A stretch of 64,000 bases of DNA from Paramoeba atlantica (taxonomy: Eukaryota > Discosea): positions 124,001-188,000 of the forward strand of contig CDRNVI010000071.1 of assembly GCA_977017575.1 (NCBI GenBank), in the 5' to 3' direction. The stretch's first letter is position 1; each line of letters opens with the position of its first letter. The position numbers and the translations under genes are program-made. The notes beneath the pieces are model-generated. The model ran no database searches and had not been told where the DNA came from. It worked only from the letters and a program-made list of their open reading frames with translations. This document shows positions 20,484-30,493 of the stretch, one piece after another.

Positions 20484-20598
20484 AATTACGGAATTTCTTA
20501 ATTACGGTTAACGCTTAAAATTTCGTCGATTTTAACCTTAAATAGGTTAACCGTAATTAGGGAGTAACCGTAATTAAGAAATTCCGTAAATAGGGAAA
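20484..20598. repeat. AT-rich foldback with CCGTAATTAAG motifs
   Basis: Arms containing TTACGGAATTTCTTAATTAC and its complement face each other around a ~40-base centre. Similar CCGTAATTAAG motifs recur near 23250-23300, suggesting a small MITE family. Confidence 0.6.
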
Positions 20599-20792
20599 AT
20601 GGGCTATGCATTGACCGCACCGAATTTCAACATCAATGAAACGATAACAATCAATCATCAATATCGTGCATCTTATACCCACTAGATTCGTTGTAGCTTT
20701 CTAGTGGTATCCTCATCATCGTTGCGTTCCCCGTAGCCAAATCCAAGCTATAATGTTTCCAAGCCCCTCGTAATGCAATTACATATTCTTTT

Positions 20793-20960
20793 TTAGGCTC
20801 TTCGTTAAACGCGGTGGTTGTTTTCAACTTAGAAGTCACTCATGCTGCGCGCTTCGCGTTGAAAACTACCACCGCGTTTAAAGAAGAGCCTAAAAAAGAA
20901 AAATCGCCAAAAAATCATGAATAATCTAGTTTTTTGGGTGAAAAACCTCCAATCCAAAAA
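20793..20960 (+). mobile_element. R1 foldback end with partial body
   Basis: A near-perfect R1 foldback (20793-20893) is followed by about 65 bases of the sequence that flanks the foldback in the copies at 54370 and 62780 (TTTTTTGGGTGAAAAACC). The rest of R1 is missing. Confidence 0.75.
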
Positions 20961-21256
20961 AATCCAAGTCATTCCGGATCGCTCCGGATGGTCACTGGCA
21001 AGCCAGACCCTTCACAGACAGATTTGGAAGTTCCGAGGCCGACGTCCTCTACCAGTTTCCGCTTGTCCAAGGCGGCACCAACGTGCTGTTGCCAACACGT
21101 TGCGTCGACGAACTGTACGTCAACACGGCTTACCCAAGAGGTGTAAGCCGGGTAAGGGAGCTGGTTCCCTGAGGGGAGGGTCCGGGACGGTCCTCCGAGT
21201 ACCGGGCCTAGTCGGTTCTCAGCCCAGCCTCTTAGAGTGAGGCCGCCGGGAATATT

Positions 21257-21334
21257 GCGATGAGCGGGTTTGAACTCGCCGTCTGAGCACCATGTGCTTC
21301 AAACTTTGAATTCTTGCCACTCCGACACCTCCGC
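21257..21334 (-). tRNA. Type II tRNA-like sequence, probably degenerate
   Basis: On the minus strand a 78-nt segment has a 7-bp acceptor-like pairing (GCGGAGG with TCATCGC, one mismatch) and an A box TGTCGGAGTGGC. It also has a GCAC-ATG-GTGC hairpin where the long variable arm of Leu/Ser tRNAs lies, and a B box GAGTTCAAACCC. The loop TTCAAAG would give anticodon CAA (Leu), but the anticodon stem pairs poorly and the T loop looks one base short. It may be a decayed tRNA-Leu or part of a repeat rather than a working gene. Confidence 0.4.
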
Positions 21335-21409
21335 CTAGCAAGAAGCACAAGCGCAGCTCAGATTTACGAGCAATGGCAACATTGTGTTGCTGAAGAATGT
21401 AAATTACAG

Positions 21410-22130
21410 GGGGGGTCACGAAATATACACCTGCAACGAGTGTGCAAAAGCGAATAGGAATTTCGCTTTCAAAATCGGAAATTTTGACCTTGTCGGACCC
21501 CTCCTGCGCGTACCAGGGGGGGGGGTGGAAAATTATCGCCTCGGCCTACTCTACCACTTCCCCGCGCTCGATTTTGAAAAGCAAAAAATTCGATTTTTTT
21601 TTTGCGACGTATGCCCTCCCCCCTGGCCCTCCCCTAGACCCCCCATTTTTTTGATTTTTTTTTTTCAGTTTTGGACCACCGGGGACCCCTTTTATATTTT
21701 ATTCTTTTATTATATTACTGTGTTCCTCTTTATATTTTCACTGTTTTTGTTCACTTTTTTTCAATAATCGAGGGTAGAGCGGTACTCCCCCTCTCATTAA
21801 TAATTATAATTATAATTTATGAACTTTTTTAGTTTATAATTATAATTATAGTTCATAAATATTAATGAGATCCGATAAGTGATATTTTCATATTATGGAC
21901 TTCAAATTCTTGATTTCCGAGACACTTCATTCGACTTAGAAGCAATTTTTAGTGCAAAGTATGTGGTACATGTGTCTTTCTAGATAAAAAATGAAGAATT
22001 TGAGGTTTATAATTAGAAAAGTGAGACTCAGAATTATAATCTCATTAAATTTCTATAATCGAACCCTTCAATGATTTTTGGAGGTTTATAATTATTAATG
22101 AGAGTGGGAGTAGTTATACAACCACCAGCA
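21410..22130 (+). mobile_element. R1 right half interrupted by a TA MITE
   Basis: The R1 body (from TTTTGACCTTGTCGGACCCC through TTTTGGACCACCGG) and tail are present without the foldback head. The tail palindrome is cut at GCGG-TA by an inserted element (21785-22110) and resumes TAGTTATACAACCACC at 22111. A Tc1 fragment abuts on the right. Confidence 0.75.
21785..22110. mobile_element. 326-bp MITE with TA target duplication
   Basis: The ends are inverted repeats: CTCCCCCTCTCATTAATAAT on the left and the complement of CTCCCACTCTCATTAATAAT on the right. TA is duplicated at 21783-21784 and 22111-22112. Removing the element restores the R1 tail exactly, so the borders are certain. The left part carries a further AT-rich hairpin. 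TA duplication suggests mobilisation by a Tc1/mariner-type transposase. Confidence 0.9.
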
Positions 22131-23089
22131 AAGGTTTCAGATGCTCCCGTCGCGCTCTGATACGTTCCCTCAAGAAGGAGGGTATCATATCCCGCACAGT
22201 CCCCCGAAACCCTGCACTCACAAAGGAGCACAAAAGGAAACGAGTAGAGCTATGTCAGGAGTTGGCAACATGGACCCCTGCTCAGCTTGAGGCTATCGTC
22301 TGGACAGACGAGAAAAAATTTACTTTCGGGGTCAGCCGCAAAATTACCTACCTTTGCCGTCGTTCAGACCCCCCAAAGGAGCACGCCGGTGAGCGGGAAA
22401 AGTGGTTGGGGGGTGATGGTATTATGGTGTGGATGGGGGTCAGCATTAAGCACGGTTTCTTTTTTCATGAATTCCCTAATAACGATCAACAGGGTAATAA
22501 AATTTCAGTGAATGGGGACCTTTTCAAAAAACTATGCTACAACGTAACGGTTTCTTATCTTTTTTACGAAGACATCGGAGGGCAGTCGTTGCTATGGATA
22601 ATTGTACAATTCACAATAGCACTCGTCGTGCCTTTAATGATGAAGGAGTGAAGATGTTGTGTTGGCCACCCAAATCCCCAGATTTAAACCCAATAGAAAA
22701 CATTTGGGGAATAATGGACGAGCATAAAAACGCGCTTTGTCCAACGAATCGTGAAGATTTGAGACAAGCGATCGCTTCTGGGGTCGAAAAATTAAAGGGG
22801 GAGCAATACGATGTATTTTTGAGAACTTTAAAGAGTGTTCCAACGCGTGTGAAAATTGTGTTGGAGAAAAAAGGTGGAAATTGTGGATACTAACTTTTTT
22901 TTTACCAGAAAAAAAACTTGAAGTTGCCCTATTTACGGTATTCAGGAGAATGCATATACCTGGAAACTACGTAAAACGTAATATCACATGACATGTAACT
23001 CTGCGAGAGCTCTCGAATGCGCTATTATTTTCCAAAATTGGCCGAGTTATAAGAATTTTGACCCCCCCATATTTTCGTGCACCCCCCTG
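22116..23089 (+). mobile_element. Tc1/IS630-like transposon fragment
   Basis: A transposase lacking its N-terminal DNA-binding part is readable from 22116 (SRRALIRSLKKEGI). It continues through the first aspartate (IVWTDEKKF), a frame change near 22520-22550, the second aspartate (VVAMDNCTIHNS) and WPPKSPDLNPIENIW with the last glutamate, stopping near 22893. The right terminus is GCACCCCCCTG followed by TA at 23090-23091. The left end is missing where it meets the R1 tail. The element is inactive because of the truncation and the frameshift. Confidence 0.8.
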
Positions 23090-23321
23090 TATGTAGCAAC
23101 ATGGTGGCGCATTCCACATTGCACGAGGAATGCCAGTCGCTCTATTCCTCGCCCAGGCGGCTTTCTGCTCCCTGATATTCCAGTCACAGGGCGCATAAAA
23201 ATTTTGCTTGAAAAATAAAAATGTCAGTTTTAATCTAAAATAGATTAACCGTAACTAGGTAAAAACCGTAATTAAGGGCAACCGTAATTAAGTAACGCCC
23301 GGTAACCCGGGGAACGATATA

Positions 23322-23965
23322 AACCCCCCACAGCGAAAAGTCACCCCCCTCTAACTTTGTGGTACCCAATTGTGCCCCCTGGCCGCGGAGTGTTTGTTTT
23401 GTTAAATTAGTGTGGTATGACGATGCAAAAAAATAGAACCTAAAAATAATTTTCTTTTTCAGTTTCTAAAATGATCTAAAAATGGTGGGAACGTGTAGAT
23501 CTCAGAATTTTGAACGAGAAAATGATATCTTAACCCCCTTAGGCCCCTTCAAGCAAAAAGTAAAGGGGACAGCTTAAAAAAGTTAATTTATCACTGTTTC
23601 AAGAAAGAACCAATCAAAGAAAAATATTCCACCACGTGACAAATTGCATGTTTGTTATCTGTTTTTGATCATTTTTGTTGCAATCGAGAGATCTCGTTCC
23701 CCTAGCGAAGATCTGTGACACCATTTTCATGTTGACCCCCTTCTCCCCCCCTGGTCGAGGAACATGAGATTTTTCAGTTAATATTGGCATGACTATGTAA
23801 AAACGTCCTTAAAAAAATGAGTTTTAATTTGTTATCTGTGAAGAGGTCTAAAAACAGCGGGAACGTGCAGATCTCAAAATTTTGAACGAAAAAGTGGTGC
23901 CGCAACCCCCCTAAGCCTCGTTGTACAAAAAAAAGAGGGGGGTGACTTATTCGCTGTGGGGGGTT
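23322..23965. mobile_element. 644-bp TA MITE (AACC...GGTT type)
   Basis: Inverted ends begin AACCCCCCACAGCGAAAAGT on the left and are matched on the right by a complement ending GCTGTGGGGGGTT. TA flanks both sides (23320-23321 and 23966-23967). Inside, the motif around GAACGTG.AGATCTCA occurs twice (near 23485 and 23856), each followed by a C-rich stretch. This motif also recurs in related elements. No gene is inside. Confidence 0.8.
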
Positions 23966-24345
23966 TATTATTTAAATCACCATTTAAATGAGGGGCTGCG
24001 GGTGCTGTGTCAGCACGGTTTCGCGCGGTTTCGGTACGGTTTCGCACGGTTTCGCCGCGGTTTCGCGCGGTTTCGGAGAGATCCGAACGCCTTCTCTACA
24101 TAAAGGTGGGATGTATCGGTGCGGCCTCAGTGCGGTCTCGTTTGGTGTGGTGCGGCCTCAGTGCGGTCTCGGCCAATCTTCCTTGCGTCATATTTCAACA
24201 ATTGCGTAGAAAAAATCTGAGTTAAGATTGTATTGGATCAAAGGATAATCAAAAGCAAATGTGTGTACATTTTTTATGTTCTAACCAAGATTCATACTTT
24301 TTTTTATGAAATATCGGTAGTGCGGTAATCTAGAAAACGTGAACA

Positions 24346-25395
24346 TTATGACTTACCCGGTTTTTTAGGGTCGTACGCCACGTTATGGATATGCTCCTTA
24401 AGCCAGTCTCTGCGGGCTTTTGTACACTCAACCATACCGCACCCTTTACTACACAAACACTCATCCTCATCACTTTTAGGTTTTAAACTTGAATATATCA
24501 TAGAATCAAAATCATACTGCGGCTTGTTAGCCAGCAGACCGTACGTTACTACAGATACAATTTGAAGGGCGTCTCGGACCCAAGGAATATCATGGTCAGT
24601 ACCATGAAAAAAACGAAACCTGTCAAAATGAGCAAAACATCGCTCAATTCGAGACCGAATCAATGAAATTCTTTGGTTAAGCTGCTTTTGCGATTTGGTC
24701 AGACCACGGCCAATTTTTTTATAGGGTACAAGGCAGTGTGCACAACCAATGTACCCTAAATCAGCCAAAAAAAGTTCATCCTTGTGGTGATCAAATACAG
24801 GAGTACGATGCACACTCGTACTTTGGTAAATTTTCGCATCGTGGATGCTACCAACAATGGGTCCCCGAAAAAAAATTGGAATCCCAGCCAACGTCAGCCA
24901 AAACTCTACCTTAAAGCAGTGCTGGCGATGCTTTCCAGAGTAGGTGCTGTCTCGGGAACAGAGTTCTCCCGATGTCTTGTCCCGTACTTCTTTTGGCTTT
25001 CGTGTACGACACGGAATTGTCGTGACGTCGAGCATGCAAGTAACATCAGGGAGCCAGGCGATTGCTTGAGTAAAACGAAGGTTGGGGTCCATGAGGTTGG
25101 GTGAGCGGCACAGCTGTGCGACACGAGCGAAATCTTGTCAGAGAGTCCGGATAGAAACTGAAGGGGTGTCTGACGGGAGCCAGGATCTCTGAACTTCGTA
25201 TAGCTGTTCCCATGTGCAGTTGAGAGCACAGATGCGTAAAGAAGACTGGACACGACGGTGATCAGTCTCTGTGACATCGGAGCCATGTACTCGCTTGAGC
25301 TCGTTATAGAACTCCCGTACCTGTACCGCCGAGATGCCAAACATATTCAGAAAGAGTGAAATGAAGAAAAGAAAAATAAAGACACGAAAAAACAA
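24346..25395 (-). CDS. Harbinger-type DDE transposase with one in-frame UGA
   Basis: The catalytic part (from 25092) shows CMLDVTTIPCR with the first aspartate, GPIVGSIHDAKIYQS and LADLGYIGC with the second, and RSRIERCFAHFDRF with the last acidic residue, as in HARBI1 nucleases (DDE_Tnp_4). The N-terminal part (25395-25141, with FGISAVQVREFYNEL and TWEQLYEVQRSW) is in the same frame but separated by a single TGA at 25138-25140. Apart from that codon the frame is clean over 1.05 kb, so the copy is young. A first methionine inside, at MFGIS, is a more likely start than the hydrophobic lead. Confidence 0.7.
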
Positions 25396-25544
25396 ATTTA
25401 TTATTGAATTTATTAAATATTCCTTAGAATTAAATTTATACTAGGTAAATTTATACTTCTAGAATCGGAAGAGATGAGAACTTAACTCAATGGACTTACT
25501 TCGCTTACTTAACACTTATCAACTTAACTTCATCACTTCACTTA

Positions 25545-26186
25545 TTAAAGACGTGGAAATGAGACAATTCGATCAGAGGTTTGAATGCTTTCCGCCCGGT
25601 AGTATGTGCCGGATGGAGTCTCGGAACGTCCTGGCGCTTCGACAGAACGCTCCTCCTGTGAACGGATGTTAGTGTTTTTCCGCTGGAGACGCCAGTTTGC
25701 ACAACAACGCGAGCGTTTTCCGGAAACAGAACGCCAAAGACTTTCCACAAAGTCAGCAACTTCGCTTGAACGCCGCGGAGCAAACAAAGGGTTTTGTTCA
25801 AGGAACGACCCAAGATCTTGACCTGCCTCCTCCACAAAGTAGATCGCGCGCGATCGAACATCTTGCAAAAGATGTCCACGGCGATCAATGATGTGGAGAA
25901 GTGCACGCTCTAGGAGCTTTGGCGTGACTTCGATTCCACACACAGTACGTCCTCCGTGCAAAAAAGAATCCATAGTTCGTTGTACACGATCCAAGATTTC
26001 TTCGATCTTAGCACCGAGCTCCTCCTCAGTGATTGTAAGCGCAGGAGGTGTGAACACAGACACTCGTTTCGTATAATTTCTCTTTGTTGAAGCCAGTACA
26101 GCCTTGTAGATGGCTTCTTCTGTTTCACTCGCCGAGGGACTCGAGATTCTTTCCATGAGCGCTTCGTTGCTATCTATTTGGGACAT
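25545..26186 (-). CDS. Second gene of the Harbinger-like element
   Basis: A 213-residue protein, predominantly helical by composition, lies upstream of the transposase and inside the terminal repeats. No conserved domain was recognised; the C-terminal third is basic (RCCANWRLQRKN). Harbinger elements usually carry a Myb-like second protein that helps the transposase enter the nucleus and bind DNA. A Myb tryptophan pattern is not evident, so the role is inferred from position only. Confidence 0.45.
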   Translation of the reverse strand: MSQIDSNEALMERISSPSASETEEAIYKAVLASTKRNYTKRVSVFTPPALTITEEELGAKIEEILDRVQRTMDSFLHGGRTVCGIEVTPKLLERALLHIIDRRGHLLQDVRSRAIYFVEEAGQDLGSFLEQNPLFAPRRSSEVADFVESLWRSVSGKRSRCCANWRLQRKNTNIRSQEERSVEAPGRSETPSGTYYRAESIQTSDRIVSFPRL

Positions 26187-26722
26187 AATGTGTTTGAAAA
26201 AAATATGATAATTTAAGAAAATCAGAAAGATAAATAAGTTGAATCCAGTAGTTCGAAAAAAATCATTCGCAACACATTATACATGTATTATTGCACTTCC
26301 ACTCATACCCTAAACGCCTTGAAAAAATAAAAAATCAAGTATTTATTCTGCAAGCTACTATCCACCGAGGCCTCGGAGGGTCAAATGTAAACCGCGGTTT
26401 CGCGCGGCTTCGGCACGGTTTCGCACGGCACCACCCGCAGCCCCTCAAATAATGTAGTGTCATTTAAATATTATAGCGTTATTAAATAATATACTGTTGC
26501 CCGGGTTAAACGATTTTGTCGACTGACTTTTTCGGAGATTGTGGACTTTTATGTCGGAGGCGGGGGTATATTAAACCAGAGTGGACACCATAATATACTC
26601 CCACGGGTATAGTACGAGGGTGTACACACTGTAGATATGGTAAACTGGACGGTGGTTTAAGGGTAAATTGCAAGCAAATGGGAAAATGATTCTCCAGCAC
26701 CTTTGTATCAACCCTACTACCA

Positions 26723-27060
26723 CTACGTTTTGCTCGTGTGAACCCAAAGCTTAAACTTCTTACGAAAATTTCGAAGCAAACCCATATCTAGCGGAGGCCT
26801 CTTCCTATTTCTCGGCACCGTTTCCCCCCTCCTTTCCCCCTTTTCCTCACCCCCCCCCCCTGTATCTTGGGAACCTCTTCCAAAAGCTGTCGCTCCCTCG
26901 GAATCACCACCGCATAGTGCAGATACAAATGCCCCTGCTTCACCCCCCTCGCACCACCACACTCACAAACAAATAGTGCGCTACTGTGTTCAGGAATGCT
27001 TATTTCAGAAGCGCCGCTGCACGCATTTCTAGAAATCCCTTGCTGCAGAATTAAAGACAA
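26723..27060 (-). pseudogene. Small hypothetical protein, frame broken at a C homopolymer
   Basis: On the minus strand a reading frame opens at 27060 (MSLILQQGISRNAC, presequence-like), passes LFVCECGGARGVKQGHLYL and stops early. A second overlapping frame ends with RPPLDMGLLRNFRKKFKLW and a stop at 26723. They overlap at a run of 13 C on the plus strand (26848-26862), where one slipped base would join them. The CxC...HLYLHY segment and the basic tail look like a small mitochondrial ribosomal protein, but I cannot name it. It may be intact if the homopolymer length is a sequencing error. Confidence 0.4.
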
Positions 27061-27134
27061 AGATTAACCGATGATCTAGAGAGCATTTATCAGTAATGTA
27101 CGCTTCTGTCGGCATGTACCATTTTCGAATGCCT

Positions 27135-27929
27135 TTAAAATTCCTCCCCGTTGGATTCCTGCCACGTTCCTTTTTCCCTCCGCGGCCCAAACACACGCCT
27201 TTCCTCCGCACCCTCCTCCCTCTCCCTAAGCCCCTCCTCCGCACTCCTCCTCACACTCTCCATTTCCCTCATCTCCTGCGCAAGAAACAAAAACACCCCC
27301 GGGTTCTTCCGCACACACCTCTCCACAAACCCCACCTCCCTTCCCAACCTCTCCCCCACAAACCGCCACATGGCGGGATCCCCCCCCACCGCCCTCTCCA
27401 CCACCTCCGCATCCTCCCGCAGCTCCTGCGCCACATAGGGCAGCACCGCCGCGTGCCCCCGCCCCACCAGCGCGAGCACAAACCCCCTGTCCGCCCGTAG
27501 CCCCCCCGAGGCGTGCTGGAACGCGCACGGGCGGGCGCCCACCGCCGCGGCCACGACGCTGCGGTGGGCCCGGAGCCGCCGCGAGACGTGCCGCAGCGCC
27601 ATGCCGTCGCGGCGGACGGCAGCGAGGGCGAGGGCGTCGTCGTCGCGGAGGGGCTCGGGGGCGTACCGCAGCGCGTGGCCGTGCTGGGCGACGGCGTAGC
27701 GCACGACGGGGGGGGAGGCGCGGAGGGGGGCGGGGAGCTCGCGGAGACGCCACCCGGCGCCGTGGAGGGCGGCGCGGAGCTGGGTGGCGTTGGGGGGGTC
27801 GTGGAGGGGGTGGGTGGTGGTGGCGTGGTGGAGGAGGGAGGCGGGGTCGAGGGCGGGGGTGGGGGGAGGGGGGAGGAGGAGGAGGAGGAGGAGGGAGGGG
27901 GGTGGGTGGGGAGTCGGTGGGTGGGACAT
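27135..27929 (-). CDS. DUF4116 repeat protein
   Basis: The 264-residue protein contains five to six repeats of ~45 residues of the type LRDDDALALAAVRRDGMAL, ALRHVSRRLRAHRSVV and LREDAEVVERAVGGDPAMW. This is the pattern of DUF4116, a helical repeat found in many protists and of unknown function. The N-terminus is a proline/leucine-rich low-complexity stretch. GC content is extreme, and the minus strand just upstream (27930-27960) is pyrimidine-rich, as expected for a trans-splice site. The frame continues uninterrupted to the stop, and composition matches the other GC-rich host genes. Confidence 0.65.
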   Translation of the reverse strand: MSHPPTPHPPPSLLLLLLLPPPPTPALDPASLLHHATTTHPLHDPPNATQLRAALHGAGWRLRELPAPLRASPPVVRYAVAQHGHALRYAPEPLRDDDALALAAVRRDGMALRHVSRRLRAHRSVVAAAVGARPCAFQHASGGLRADRGFVLALVGRGHAAVLPYVAQELREDAEVVERAVGGDPAMWRFVGERLGREVGFVERCVRKNPGVFLFLAQEMREMESVRRSAEEGLREREEGAEERRVFGPRREKGTWQESNGEEF

Positions 27930-28021
27930 GGAAAGGGGTGAGGGGGGTTGTGAGAAAAAGGGGATTATGGTAAAATGTGAGAGTGTGGGAGGAAGTTATT
28001 TCACTAAAAAGAGTAAGAAAA

Positions 28022-28345
28022 GGTCCGGTTTAGCGTACCCCGGTATGGTAATTTGTTTGGATAAAATGTTAAAAAAGTGATTACCAGCAAAAATTACCAG
28101 TAAGGGTTAATAATAGCACCAATAGAAATCATAGAAAAGAAAGAAAGCGTTAAATAGTAAAGAAAACAAATGGATAATGCTCTATAGAGTTGTGATCTAC
28201 GTGATGTACGTGGGCCACCTCGAACAAGAAGTCGACATCACACCTTCTCTGCCTGAAAAACCAGGGGGGGGGGTATGCTATCGACCTTGGGTCACGATAC
28301 CATACCCCCCCGGTAGGTCACAGGTATGCTAAACCGGACCCCCAT
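28022..28345. mobile_element. TIR element with GTCCGGTTTAGC ends
   Basis: GGTCCGGTTTAGCGTACC on the left is matched by the complement of GGTCCGGTTTAGCATACC on the right. The CATACC block is shared with the inner part of the AACC-type TA elements, so this may be a related subfamily. A shorter palindrome of GGTATG / CATACC lies near 28265-28310. There is no gene inside. Confidence 0.5.
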
Positions 28346-28837
28346 TTAGCTCTTATGGATGTAGTCAGTCAGTATCAGCCAGTGATAACCCATGTCAGTT
28401 CGTGTGAGCTAGAGTTGCAAAACACTGGCTAACGGGGCTTCCGCGTTTTTTTGAAAAGTAATTTTTTCGAAAGAAAAATGCTCGCCCATGGATCTCCAAT
28501 TTAGTCATTTTTTTTCGATTTTGGACCACCGAGACCCCTTCATGTGGGATCATGCGACACAAAATCATTTCCCAGAATGCGAATAAAAGAGTGCAAATAA
28601 AAGAATACAAATAAAGAGTACGAATAAAAATCTTGTCGACAAATATTTGAATCCCATGAGAAACTTCTTCAAGAAGTTCATAGGTGAGGTTAGTGTTCAC
28701 AGTGCTCAATCGAGATCGCACAGCCTCCGGGAGCAAGCTTATTTTTACCACACCAGAAAGCTCAACATTGTTACTCAAATCAAGGCTGAAAAGTAGAGGA
28801 AGGCACGTCAGGTCTTCGAATTATTGTCTTCGAGGTT

Positions 28838-29445
28838 ATGATCATACGCTCGTGGCGCAGAGATACGTCTCTCTGTGTGACGGCCGATACCATCAGCGCA
28901 TGACCCGCATACGACGGGTGTCACACAGAGAGTGGAGTGCGAGGTAGGAGACGAGTCGCCCATCGGTCATGCTACAGCACGTATAGCCATGGTTCATGCT
29001 GCAACACGGTCAAGCCGTGGGTTCATGCTGTCAGATGGTCTATCGTGGATCATGATGCATCATGGGGAGGTCCGTTACCGCCGCACTCGCTACAGCATGT
29101 AGGGAGAGAGGGGTGCAAGTTCGCATCCCCTATACACGCATACAACGTGTCCTCCCGCTGTAGCACGCCCAGTGGTCCTCAAAGGAGGCCACCATGGCGC
29201 ATAGCTCCCGGGAGAAGAAAGCACGAGAAGTAGAGAGCCGGGGAGGGAAGAAAGCTCACTCGAAGAGAGCGAGCCGGGGAGGGGTGAAGAGTGCGAAGTG
29301 CGTCCCCTACTTCCGCGACAAAGAGGGACAGTTCCAGCTAGCCGTCAGCCGGAAACGGGCATTTAAAAGTAAGAATATGCCCGTTTCCGGGAAAAGAAAG
29401 GAAGGGCTAGCAAAATGTACCAACAAGGTACAGAAACTGTATCTT
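28838..29445 (+). mobile_element. R3 repeat, copy B, full length (~608 bp)
   Basis: It starts GGTTATGATCATACGCTCGT and ends near GTATCTTTATTACAG. Features are a B-box-like GCAAGTTCGCATCCCC, the CACCATGGCGCATAG stretch, and a strong hairpin with CCGGAAACGGGC arms (29352-29390), followed by ACAAGGTACAGAAACTGTAT. The inserted piece at 36967 shares the last motif. The borders are set by the interrupted LRR-2 gene on both sides. Confidence 0.75.
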
Positions 29446-29577
29446 TATTACAGTTGCAGCAAATTCCTTGGAAGCAGCGTTAAATCTAAAGCTCCTACCA
29501 AAAAATTACGTCCGACTGAAAGACATTCCATTGATAAAGGAAGAAGCGTCAGACAAATATTCCCTGTGAATCTATTA

Positions 29578-30493
29578 AACCACCGTCCGGGTTATTATAC
29601 CTAGGAGGTATAATAAGTGTCCCTAGGTATAATAAGTGTCCCTAGGTATAATAACTTTGCTTTGCAAAAAGGATAAAAAAAATTTCGCGCCGCTTCGCGG
29701 CGCGTTCTTCTTCACATTGCCCACAACAAGTTATGATCCATTTGTAAGTTTCCCTCGCGCGCCTGGGGAAACGTGTGCGAGTGGGGGGGTAAGATTGTTT
29801 TCTGGGGGGTCAGGGGTAAAAGAATATGAAATGCCACGAATACATGTATTTTCGTGGTTACTATACCCCAACTGATCAAAATTCTTGACAATGGATGTAA
29901 TGCAAACAGATAGTGGCAGACGGTGACAGATGGTGGCAGACAAAACCATACACTTCTGCAGTACATCCAATGTCAATCTGATTTCTTGGTAATTTTCCCT
30001 CATCAAACGCAACATTAAAATTTACGCGCAGTGAGTGGAAAAGATTGCTGCGACAACAAAGAGCATGCACCAGCATGCTTTTACGTGTCCAGGAGATGAA
30101 TTAACCCTTTCGGAGTGTATATGTTTGGGCGATCGTCCGTAATCCCGTCTTTGTGGCATAAATCAGGGGGGGGATCAGAAAAATTGTAAAAAATGCAAGA
30201 TTTTGTCTACCAAAAAACAATGTGATCTATGTGCATTCGAAAATCCAAACGCAGATTACGTGCCTGCACGTTCATGAGCCCTGTTCGAGTGCTCTCGAAT
30301 GCGCTATAACTTTCCAAAATGGGCCAAGTTTTACAAATTTTAGTCCCCTCCCACATCAAAGTTTACTGTCCTGTAAGTTCTGCACCCGCCTCTGAAGGTA
30401 GGGGGCGGGAGGTATAATAAGGACCCTAGGGACACTTATTATACCTAGGAGGTACAATAGGTGTCCCTAGGTATAATAACCCGGACGGTGGTT
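29578..30493. mobile_element. 916-bp TA MITE inserted in LRR-2
   Basis: The ends are AACCACCGTCCGGGTTATTA and its complement, flanked by TA (29576-29577, 30494-30495). ATACCTAGG..GTATAATAAG blocks repeat inside each end. The middle has no gene. A stretch at 30290-30380 (CTCGAATGCGCTATAACTTT) resembles sequence next to the Tc1 right ends at 2036 and 23010, so a Tc1 remnant may be captured within it. Confidence 0.85.

Larger units (their letters stand above)
23990..26446 (-). mobile_element. PIF/Harbinger-like transposon with both ends
   Basis: The element is bounded by ~15-bp inverted ends (GAGGGGCTGCGGGTG left, CACCCGCAGCCCCTC right) with AAAT on both sides as a possible target duplication. 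Just inside each end lie clustered GCGGTTTCG or GCGGTCTCG repeats (24020-24180 and 26395-26430), which look like subterminal binding sites. It carries a DDE transposase and a second frame in the same direction. Two-gene structure is known for Harbinger elements. A solitary related end lies near 60845-60880. Confidence 0.75.

Noticed and set aside
22116-22893. Retroviral-type integrase
   Set aside because: The TDEK, MDN and SPDLNPIENIW pattern is specific to Tc1/IS630 transposases.
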